Source of the DNA: Anaerolineae bacterium
GTDB taxonomy: Bacteria; Chloroflexota; Anaerolineae; JACIWR01
Reading direction: 5' to 3'
DNA length: 6,822 nt
NCBI GenBank assembly: GCA_021162125.1
Contig: JAGGZG010000012.1
Span: 1 to 6,822 of the forward strand
The position numbers were made by a program, and so were the translations under genes. The notes beneath the pieces are model-generated. The model did not search any database, had not been told where the DNA came from, and worked only from the letters and a program-made list of their open reading frames with translations. The first letter of the stretch is position 1. The number at the start of each line of letters is the position of its first letter. Shown here in pieces: positions 1 through 4,841 of this stretch.

Positions 1-637
1 GCACGCACTCCATGCGCTCGGAGTCGGTGATGAAGTAAGGTGAGATGTATCCCCGGTCGAGCTGCATGCCCTCCACGTACTCGGTCTCGAAAGCCAGGCC
101 CTTGCTCTCCTCGACAGTAATCACACCATCTTTGCCCACCTTATCCATCACCTCGGCGATAAGCTCGCCGATCTCCATGTCGGCGGCGGAGATGGCGGCC
201 ACGTTGGCGATGTCATCCTTGGTGGTGACCTCGGTGCTCATCTTCCTGAGAGCCTCGACCACGGCCTCGGATGCCTTCTCGATACCACGCTTGATGAGCA
301 TGGGGTTGGCCCCTGCGGCCACGTTCTTCATGCCCTCGGTGATGATCGTGTGGGCCAGCACAGTGGCAGTGGTGGTGCCGTCACCGGCCACGTCATTGGT
401 CTTGGTGGCCGCTTCCTTGAGGAGCTGGGCACCCATGTTCTCGTAGGGGTCTTCCAGCTCGATTTCCTTGGCCACAGTCACACCGTCGTGTGTGATGGTC
501 GGCGCACCCCACTTCTTGTCCAACGCCACGTTACGCCCTTTGGGTCCAAGAGTCGTGCCTGCTGCGTTCGACATGATGTCAATCCCGCGTTTCAGTGAAC
601 GACGGGCTTCCTCCGAGAAAATCAACTGCTTTGCCAT
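1..637 (-). CDS. groEL: Chaperonin GroEL, N-terminal 212 residues (partial, runs off window)
   Basis: GroEL is the 60 kDa subunit of the ATP-driven double-ring chaperonin that folds cytosolic proteins with GroES. Reading the minus strand from an ATG at 637 gives MAKQLIFSEEARRSLKRG and then an open frame of 212 codons to the window edge. Visible hallmarks are the nucleotide-binding LGPKGRN at about residues 30-36, the GDGTTT signature at 85-90 containing the ATP-hydrolysis Asp86, and VEGMQLDRGYISPYF at about 188-202, leading into the apical domain. Family members are about 540 residues, so roughly the last 60 percent lies outside. A strong AAGGAGGG ribosome site (643-650) is placed 5 bases before the ATG. 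It follows groES after about 100 bases and shares its promoter and CIRCE operator. No defects are seen in the visible part. Confidence 0.98.
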   Translation of the reverse strand, partial: MAKQLIFSEEARRSLKRGIDIMSNAAGTTLGPKGRNVALDKKWGAPTITHDGVTVAKEIELEDPYENMGAQLLKEAATKTNDVAGDGTTTATVLAHTIITEGMKNVAAGANPMLIKRGIEKASEAVVEALRKMSTEVTTKDDIANVAAISAADMEIGELIAEVMDKVGKDGVITVEESKGLAFETEYVEGMQLDRGYISPYFITDSERMECV

Positions 638-660
638 CTAATCCCTCCTTAAGATAAGAT

Positions 661-733
661 TTCGGTTGTCAGATTGCTGGGTATCATCAGGTGGTGAGCT
701 TTGCTTCGACCATCTGGTTACCGAACCACCTGA
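661..733. other. Inverted repeats in the groES-groEL intergenic gap
   Basis: The 102-base gap between groES and groEL holds a perfect 9-base inverted repeat (TCAGGTGGT at 687-695, ACCACCTGA at 725-733). A competing imperfect one pairs TTCGGT at 661-666 with ACCGAA at 720-725 and extends through CAGA/TCTG. The two cannot form completely at the same time because they share base 725. In the transcript either would lie shortly upstream of the groEL ribosome site. A role in processing or in setting the GroES/GroEL ratio is inference only. Confidence 0.4.
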
Positions 734-739
734 CTCATC

Positions 740-1039
740 CTATTTCTCCACAATCGCCAGAATGTCGTTTTCCCTGAGGATGAGCACTTTCTTGTCGCCT
801 CCCAGCTTCACTTCGGTGCCGGCATACTTGGCGTAGAGCACGCGGTCGCCCTCTTTGACGTCCATGGGGATGCGCTCGCCCGCCTCATCGCGCCGGCCAG
901 GTCCCACGGCGATGACGATGCCCTCCTGGGGCTTCTCTTTGGCCGTCTCCGGCAGGATAATGCCGCTGGCTGTTTTCTCTTCCTGCTCGACGGGCTCCAC
1001 GACCACACGGTCACCTAGTGGCTTGAGTTTGACTGACAT
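740..1039 (-). CDS. groES: Co-chaperonin GroES (Hsp10)
   Basis: GroES is the 10 kDa heptameric lid that caps GroEL and encloses folding substrate in the cytosol. The protein begins MSVKLKPLGDRVVVEP, the standard family start, and is 99 residues long, normal for bacterial GroES. The mobile loop that docks to GroEL spans about residues 19-38 with the hydrophobic IIL tripeptide at 27-29. The C-terminus LRENDILAIVEK is also typical. The frame stays open upstream to 1150, but the ATG at 1039 is chosen for three reasons: it matches the family start, it has AAGGAGGT 9 bases upstream, and the upstream extension would run through the CIRCE operator and the -10 box. It is the first gene of the groES-groEL operon, controlled by the promoter at 1141-1169 and the CIRCE at 1105-1131. 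Confidence 0.98.
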   Translation of the reverse strand: MSVKLKPLGDRVVVEPVEQEEKTASGIILPETAKEKPQEGIVIAVGPGRRDEAGERIPMDVKEGDRVLYAKYAGTEVKLGGDKKVLILRENDILAIVEK

Positions 1040-1048
1040 TTCCCTTAT

Positions 1049-1056
1049 ACCTCCTT
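1049..1056 (-). promoter_or_regulatory. groES ribosome binding site
   Basis: AAGGAGGT on the minus strand is a full match to the anti-Shine-Dalgarno sequence, 9 bases before the ATG at 1039. It fixes the groES start against the longer open frame that reaches 1150. Confidence 0.9.
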
Positions 1057-1104
1057 GTAAGTAAATGTGTTTGGTATTGGAATCAGCAAATGAGAGTAGA
1101 ATTG

Positions 1105-1131
1105 TTAGCACTCTGGACATTAGAGTGCTAA
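1105..1131. promoter_or_regulatory. CIRCE operator (HrcA binding site)
   Basis: TTAGCACTC, nine bases, GAGTGCTAA: both 9-base arms are perfect and match the CIRCE consensus exactly. CIRCE is the operator of the heat-shock repressor HrcA, whose folding depends on GroEL, giving feedback control of groESL and often dnaK. It lies about 10 bases downstream of the -10 box at 1141-1146, so it starts at or just after the expected transcription start. HrcA binding there would block initiation. As RNA it would also form a stem-loop in the 5' leader. hrcA itself is not in this window. Confidence 0.97.
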
Positions 1132-1140
1132 CATGTGAAA

Positions 1141-1169
1141 ATTTTACCACAACTTTGCAGATTCGTCAA
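1141..1169 (-). promoter_or_regulatory. Sigma-A/sigma-70-type promoter of groESL
   Basis: On the minus strand TTGACG (-35, 1164-1169) and TAAAAT (-10, 1141-1146) are separated by exactly 17 bases. Each hexamer has five of six consensus bases. The expected start is near 1134, directly in front of CIRCE. This is the vegetative-promoter-plus-CIRCE layout known for HrcA-controlled groESL operons. The leader to groES would be about 95 bases. Confidence 0.88.
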
Positions 1170-1192
1170 GTCGGTGCGGGCCGGAGATCTAA

Positions 1193-1312
1193 CTCCCCCC
1201 GCTTCACGGGGGGAGGACGCGGACTTCCCCCCTGCACGTGAAACGTGCGGGGGGGACTGAGAGGGGGAGAAAAAGTCGCCCCCCTCTAACTCCCCCCGTT
1301 CCACGGGGGGAG
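1193..1312. repeat. Modular palindromic hairpin array, copy 1 (X-Y-Z-X)
   Basis: Four GC-rich hairpin modules follow one another. X: a perfect 9-base stem CTCCCCCCG/CGGGGGGAG with a 5-base loop (1193-1215), repeated at 1290-1312. Y: 1227-1254, a C6/G6 outer stem, a single bulged T, an inner stem GCACGT/ACGTGC and a GAA loop. Z: about 1260-1287, an AGAGGGGG/CCCCCTCT stem around an A-rich loop. The same Y, Z and X modules recur in the same order and orientation at 6687-6774, so this is a dispersed repeat and not chance GC richness. No open reading frame here looks real. The array lies between the -35 boxes of two outward-facing promoters. It resembles non-autonomous intergenic palindromic repeats (REP/MITE-like), but I do not recognise a named family. 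Confidence 0.85.
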
Positions 1313-1345
1313 GACGTCGTACCTTACGGCCCTGGCACCCCGCAG

Positions 1346-1374
1346 TGGACAACGAATGTGTTTTCCAGTATAAT
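1346..1374 (+). promoter_or_regulatory. Sigma-A-type promoter of the Ig/NBR1-like secreted protein gene
   Basis: TGGACA (1346-1351) and a perfect TATAAT (1369-1374) are 17 bases apart. Transcription would start near 1381 and give a short leader of about 27 bases before the ATG at 1408. The -35 box overlaps the GTG at 1345 that opens the longest possible frame, which argues against that start. Confidence 0.85.
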
Positions 1375-1394
1375 GGTGCGAGGAAAACAATCCT

Positions 1395-1399
1395 GGAGG
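1395..1399 (+). promoter_or_regulatory. Ribosome binding site deciding the start at 1408
   Basis: GGAGG lies 8 bases before the ATG at 1408. A second ATG follows immediately at 1411. The site is downstream of the predicted transcription start, unlike any site that could serve the GTG at 1345. Confidence 0.8.
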
Positions 1400-1407
1400 C
1401 TGGTTAT

Positions 1408-2220
1408 ATGATGCGAGATTGCAAACGAGGAGTTCTGTCCGTGACTTTGCTCCTGCTGCTCATCGCCCCGGCCTGTGCCGCGAGTGAGCAGAGCAAAGCG
1501 GTGCCGACCGTGGCCATTATAAGCCCGACCGCCGGTACCCCCGTGAAATTAGGCGACCAGGTTAGCGTGCAGGCCACGGCCAACGACGAGTTGGGTGTGT
1601 TCAAGATCGAGCTGTGGGTGGACGGCCGTTTTTACTGTGCCGAGCACAATCCACAACCGGCCGCCAACGTCCCCTTCACCGCCGTGCTTCCCTGGACAGC
1701 GAACGTACCGGGTCAGCACATCCTGACCGTAAAAGCACACAACGTAAAAGGCACAGTCAGCGCCCCAGCGAGCCTCACCGTTCAAGTTGGTGAAACGCCG
1801 CCCACAGCAACGCCAACCCCGACGGCCGCGCCGGAGGAGGGGGTGACTCCTGCCCCAACCGGTAATGCTCAGGAGGGCCAGTGCACCTACGACGCCGACT
1901 TCCTGGCCGACGTCACCGTGCCCGACGACACGGAATACGCGCCCGGCACCTCTTTCGACAAAATATGGCGCTACCAGAACAGCGGGGATTGCCCGTGGCC
2001 CCAGGGTACAGCGTATGTCTTCATCGGTGGGGACAAGATGGGCGCGTCCAACACCGTCCTCGTGGACGAAGTGCCGCCCGGTGGTGTCATTGAAATCACG
2101 GTGACGATGACCGCTCCCGGCGTGCCAGCTACCTACACCGGCTACTGGCAGATGCGCTTGCCCGGTGGAGAGCTGTTCGGCGATCAGGCTTACGTGCGCA
2201 TTGTCGTCCCGGCACAGTGA
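1408..2220 (+). CDS. Secreted or lipoprotein-like protein with bacterial Ig-like and NBR1-type Ig-like domains
   Basis: A 270-residue exported protein of unknown function. Residues 1-23 form a signal peptide: charged MMRDCKRG, hydrophobic VTLLLLLIA, then APAC with Cys23. APAC is a weak lipobox, so it may be a lipoprotein; signal peptidase I cleavage after ACA is an alternative. Residues about 33-128 (VPTVAIISPTAG...) look like a bacterial Ig-like domain (Big_7-like). Residues 129-157 are a Thr/Pro/Ala-rich linker. Residues 159-268 resemble the Ig-like domain first described in NBR1, with the typical ADFLADVTVPDDT, W-x-Y-QNSGDCPW and TGYWQMRLPGG-ELFGD segments. Cys159 and Cys195 could form a disulfide. 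Such standalone proteins are common in Chloroflexota, where they are thought to act at the cell surface, perhaps in binding. It has its own promoter and converges on the operon to its right, so no functional link to either neighbour is implied. Confidence 0.88.
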   Translation: MMRDCKRGVLSVTLLLLLIAPACAASEQSKAVPTVAIISPTAGTPVKLGDQVSVQATANDELGVFKIELWVDGRFYCAEHNPQPAANVPFTAVLPWTANVPGQHILTVKAHNVKGTVSAPASLTVQVGETPPTATPTPTAAPEEGVTPAPTGNAQEGQCTYDADFLADVTVPDDTEYAPGTSFDKIWRYQNSGDCPWPQGTAYVFIGGDKMGASNTVLVDEVPPGGVIEITVTMTAPGVPATYTGYWQMRLPGGELFGDQAYVRIVVPAQ

Positions 2221-2260
2221 TTGGCCCCGGTCGAGCTTCCAGAGCTTGCGCAGCGAACAA

Positions 2261-2293
2261 GAACCCCGTTTTTCTCAGAGAAAAACGGGGTTC
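2261..2293. terminator. Perfect 15-bp hairpin after the Ig/NBR1-like gene, candidate terminator
   Basis: GAACCCCGTTTTTCT, loop CAG, AGAAAAACGGGGTTC: a perfect 15-base stem with a 3-base loop, 40 bases after the stop codon at 2220. There is no clean U-tract after the stem on either strand, so intrinsic termination is not certain. Its position between converging genes suits a bidirectional transcription block. It could instead be a member of a dispersed palindromic repeat family. Confidence 0.55.
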
Positions 2294-2350
2294 CTGGCGT
2301 GCCGAGAGCCAGCCAATACCCGTGAACGAAATTTAGTCCTTCAGCCTGCA

Positions 2351-2453
2351 CAGCCCGGAGCTAAACCTCCGGGCTGAAAGAGCCAAGCCCTGCGGGCTAA
2401 ATCCAGCCCCAAAGGGGCTTTGCCCTCTCAGCACGGGGTCTTCAGCCCCGTGC
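2351..2453. repeat. Cluster of four short GC-rich hairpins between converging genes
   Basis: Four hairpins stand in a row. CAGCCCGGAG/CTCCGGGCTG (10-base stem, 2351-2376). AGCCC/GGGCT (5-base stem, 2386-2398). AGCCCC/GGGGCT (6-base stem, AAA loop, 2405-2419). GCACGGGG/CCCCGTGC (8-base stem, 2431-2453). All share the AGCCC...GGGCT theme, and TAAA-like bases lie in or beside several of them, as if they were diverged members of one palindromic repeat. The last lies 22 bases beyond the stop codon of the Gfo/Idh gene and may help end that operon's transcript, although no U-tract follows. Confidence 0.6.
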
Positions 2454-2475
2454 GGATCTTCAGGGGGCAGGGGTA

Positions 2476-3672
2476 TTACTTGGAGACGACTTTCTCGATA
2501 ACTCTGTTGGTCTCCTTATCCTTGAGGATCAATTTCGTTCTGCCGTCTGGCATATGCTCTTCTTTAATCACGACGTATTTGTCTTCGTACTCAACGGGGC
2601 GTTTCTCTTCGACCGGTTGGCCTGCCCCCTTCCAAACCTCCAGCTCTACCGGCTCCCATCGCTTCGACTTTGCGGAGCGATAACAGGCATCCATGATAGC
2701 ATTCACCACATAGCCGTCATAGAAAGTTTCCGCCGGCTCGCTGCCACTATCGAGTGCGTTCAGCATATCGGTGAACATATCCGGATACCCCAGCTCGTGG
2801 ACTTCATCGCCGACGGGGAAGAGCCACCCGGTTTCGCCCTCGGCCTTCTCGGAGACGTACCCCTTGCGACCCACTGCGGTAAACAGCTCCAGTCCTGTTC
2901 TCAGGAAGTGGTTAATCCAGATGGTCCCCTCCGTGCCGGAGACTTCGTCCCTGAGGTCCATTCCTCCCCTGAAAGCCCAGCTCACCTCGAACTGCCCTAC
3001 GGCCCCGCTCTCGAATCTGATCAGGCCAATGCCATGATCCTCTGCTTCAATCGGGTGCACCAGCGTATCCGCCCAGCACATGACTTCCAGGGGCTTGTTG
3101 TCTTTACCCACAAAACTGCGGGCAATCTCAATACAGTGGCAGCCCATGTCAATGATCGCCCCACCACCCGCCAGCTCGACGTCCCAGAACCAGGCACCGT
3201 GTGGGCCACCGTGCGTCTCACGCGAGCGGACCCATAATACTCTGCCGATGGCGCCGTCTTTGACGAACTGCAACGATTTCAGCATCTTGGGAGTGTAGAC
3301 CAGGTCTTCGAGATAGCCGTGGAACACGCCCGCCTTTTCGACTGCGTCGAGCATGGCTTTGGCTTCCGCCGCATTTCTACCGAGCGGTTTGGTGCACAAT
3401 ACAGCTTTGCCGGCCTCGGCAGCCATGACGACGGCCTCTTTATGCACGAAATTGGGCAGGCCGACCACAACCACGTCCGTTTCTGGGTCGTTGATGGCTT
3501 CTGCCATATCGGTCGTCCATTTGGGAATGCCCCACTCCTCTGCAAAGCTCTTGACGTGGTCTTTAGTAGGCGAATATACGACGTGGACTTCGTCGCGGCC
3601 ACGATGTCTTTGCAGCGTCATCGTGTAAAACATGCCGATTAACCCTGTACCTAACATTGTTATCTTGCGCAT
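2476..3672 (-). CDS. Gfo/Idh/MocA family NAD(P)-dependent oxidoreductase
   Basis: A 398-residue cytosolic dehydrogenase of the glucose-fructose oxidoreductase / inositol dehydrogenase / MocA family, which oxidises or reduces sugars, inositols and related polyols. The N-terminal Rossmann fold shows GTGLIG at residues 8-13. VVVVGLPNFVHKE and then CTKPLGRN match the segment carrying the conserved lysine (K95; most members read EKP). The C-terminal substrate domain shows IDMGCHCIE with Asp175 and His179 in the D-x-x-x-H spacing of the family's catalytic pair. Residues 353-398 form a charged tail beyond the usual end. ATG at 3672 is preceded by GGAGGG at 3680-3685. It is the last gene of the four-gene cluster, 36 bases after the URO-D-family gene. 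The substrate cannot be assigned; the neighbours suggest sugar or polyol catabolism. Confidence 0.93.
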   Translation of the reverse strand: MRKITMLGTGLIGMFYTMTLQRHRGRDEVHVVYSPTKDHVKSFAEEWGIPKWTTDMAEAINDPETDVVVVGLPNFVHKEAVVMAAEAGKAVLCTKPLGRNAAEAKAMLDAVEKAGVFHGYLEDLVYTPKMLKSLQFVKDGAIGRVLWVRSRETHGGPHGAWFWDVELAGGGAIIDMGCHCIEIARSFVGKDNKPLEVMCWADTLVHPIEAEDHGIGLIRFESGAVGQFEVSWAFRGGMDLRDEVSGTEGTIWINHFLRTGLELFTAVGRKGYVSEKAEGETGWLFPVGDEVHELGYPDMFTDMLNALDSGSEPAETFYDGYVVNAIMDACYRSAKSKRWEPVELEVWKGAGQPVEEKRPVEYEDKYVVIKEEHMPDGRTKLILKDKETNRVIEKVVSK

Positions 3673-3692
3673 TTTCTAACCCTCCTTTTTCC

Positions 3693-3706
3693 AGGTGCTA
3701 GCACCT
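3693..3706. other. 14-bp perfect palindrome in the gap before the Gfo/Idh gene
   Basis: AGGTGCTAGCACCT reads the same on both strands and sits 2 bases after the URO-D-family stop codon and about 7 bases before the ribosome site of the Gfo/Idh gene. It could be a small operator or an RNA hairpin that tunes translation of the last gene. A 14-base palindrome may also be coincidence, since the gap is only 36 bases. Confidence 0.4.
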
Positions 3707-3708
3707 CG

Positions 3709-4839
3709 TCATCCAAGCGGGTACTTCCCGTACTTCCTGGCGGCCTGAAACAGAGCGACGACGTTCTCCGGGGGGACGTCAGGCTGTAGGTGATTGGCCG
3801 GGGCCAGGACGTAACCCCCGCCCGGTCCCAACACACTGATGCGTTCCCTCACCTCTGCCTCCACCCGCGATACATCCCCTTGCAGCGCCTGCTTGATGTC
3901 TATGGCCCCCCAGAAGCAAAGCCTATCTCCGTAATCACGTTTCACCTGGGCCATGTCCACCCCAGGCAAGGGCTCAAGACAGTGAAAGATGTCCACCCCA
4001 ATGTCGGCCAGCGACGCCAGGAAGGGCTCCATCCGCCCATCAGAATGGAACAGGACCCGGCAGTGGGGTGCAGCTTCTTTAATCAGATTGATCAGCCTGC
4101 GCCATTGAGCTTTGAACAGTTTGTCGAACATGCGGGGGGAGATGAGCGGGTTTTGGGCAGCGTAGTCATCGCCGGGCAATTCGATGATGTCCAGGTATGG
4201 GCCGGCCGTGTCCAGGTATATCTCTAACAGGCGATAGAGCACGTCCGCGACCTTGCCGATTAGTGCCGTGGCAAAAGCTTTGTGCAACCCCAGATCCACC
4301 ATAAATTTATCCATGCGGCGCAATTGGCAGGCCCGCTCCAGCAGCCCGAAAGAGTCAACTGCCCGCCCGACTACAGCGTAGTCCGTCTGCTCCTTTAGGT
4401 ACTTCGCACGCTGGCGCAACTCCTCACGGCGGACAAATGACTCGACATCTGGCCACGGATAGGCGTCCAAATCCTCGACAGTCGCTGTCTCCAGCGGATG
4501 ATGAATTGGCCCCAGATAGATACCGGCCTGCTTCCAACCCACGCCCCAGGCGTCCGTGCCGCCGCCTTGTGGCGGGCCGCCCAGGTCGGTGAAACCCAGC
4601 CAGACGTGGCGCACATCAATGTCGAGGGCGTCCAGCACCCGGTCGTCGTAGTGGTTGACCGTGTGGCCCCGCCTGGTGCGAAACGGCGGCACCGGCTGTC
4701 CCAGATTCAGACGTCGTAGCAATTCGCGATAGAGCGGGTCGGTGATGCCGTAAGCGCTGCCCCACAGCGCGACGGGCACCCTGTCCGGCTCCTGATGACT
4801 TACGGCGGTTAACACGCGCTCGCGATGATCCATGGCCAT
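3709..4839 (-). CDS. Uroporphyrinogen decarboxylase (URO-D) family protein, methyltransferase-related, not HemE
   Basis: A 376-residue protein of the URO-D fold (TIM barrel), which includes heme-pathway HemE and the corrinoid-dependent methyltransferases MtaA/MtbA/CmuA. HemE's N-terminal arginine-rich PVWxMRQAGRY is absent; here it reads DRVPVALWGSAYGI. Other segments typical of the family are LPGDDYAAQNPLISPRMF (about 222-238), LFHSDGRMEPFL (263-274), CFWGAIDIKQAL (308-319) and NHLQPDVPPENV (349-360). His265-Ser-Asp stands where the zinc-binding His-x-Cys of MtaA/MtbA is expected, and no Cys is seen in the later GGYVLAPANH segment. Start: ATG at 4839, 2 bases after the ROK stop codon, with GAGAGG at 4845-4850; the frame is open to 4899 but the extra 20 residues do not look like the family. 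Translational coupling to the ROK gene is likely. Exact activity is unknown. Confidence 0.88.
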   Translation of the reverse strand: MAMDHRERVLTAVSHQEPDRVPVALWGSAYGITDPLYRELLRRLNLGQPVPPFRTRRGHTVNHYDDRVLDALDIDVRHVWLGFTDLGGPPQGGGTDAWGVGWKQAGIYLGPIHHPLETATVEDLDAYPWPDVESFVRREELRQRAKYLKEQTDYAVVGRAVDSFGLLERACQLRRMDKFMVDLGLHKAFATALIGKVADVLYRLLEIYLDTAGPYLDIIELPGDDYAAQNPLISPRMFDKLFKAQWRRLINLIKEAAPHCRVLFHSDGRMEPFLASLADIGVDIFHCLEPLPGVDMAQVKRDYGDRLCFWGAIDIKQALQGDVSRVEAEVRERISVLGPGGGYVLAPANHLQPDVPPENVVALFQAARKYGKYPLG

Positions 4840-4841
4840 GT

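Noticed and set aside
45..446. 133-codon plus-strand frame at the window start
   Set aside because: It is antisense to groEL, whose minus-strand translation is unmistakable.
1040..1150. Upstream extension of groES by 37 residues
   Set aside because: It would read through the CIRCE operator and the -10 box. The ATG at 1039 has a full ribosome site and gives the standard GroES start.
1193..1312. CRISPR array
   Set aside because: The repeated units are different adjacent hairpins without unique spacers of constant length, and no cas gene is present.
1128..1352. 74-codon minus-strand frame over the hairpin array
   Set aside because: Its low-complexity Pro/Arg/Gly translation comes from the repeat sequence and it crosses the groESL promoter and CIRCE; no family resemblance.
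1345..1407. GTG at 1345 as start of the Ig/NBR1-like protein
   Set aside because: It overlaps the -35 box of the gene's promoter, lies before the predicted transcription start, and places 21 non-signal-like residues before a clear signal peptide.
2554..3237. 227-codon plus-strand frame antisense to the Gfo/Idh gene
   Set aside because: It mirrors the real gene, whose minus-strand product has all family motifs. The plus-strand translation shows no domain.
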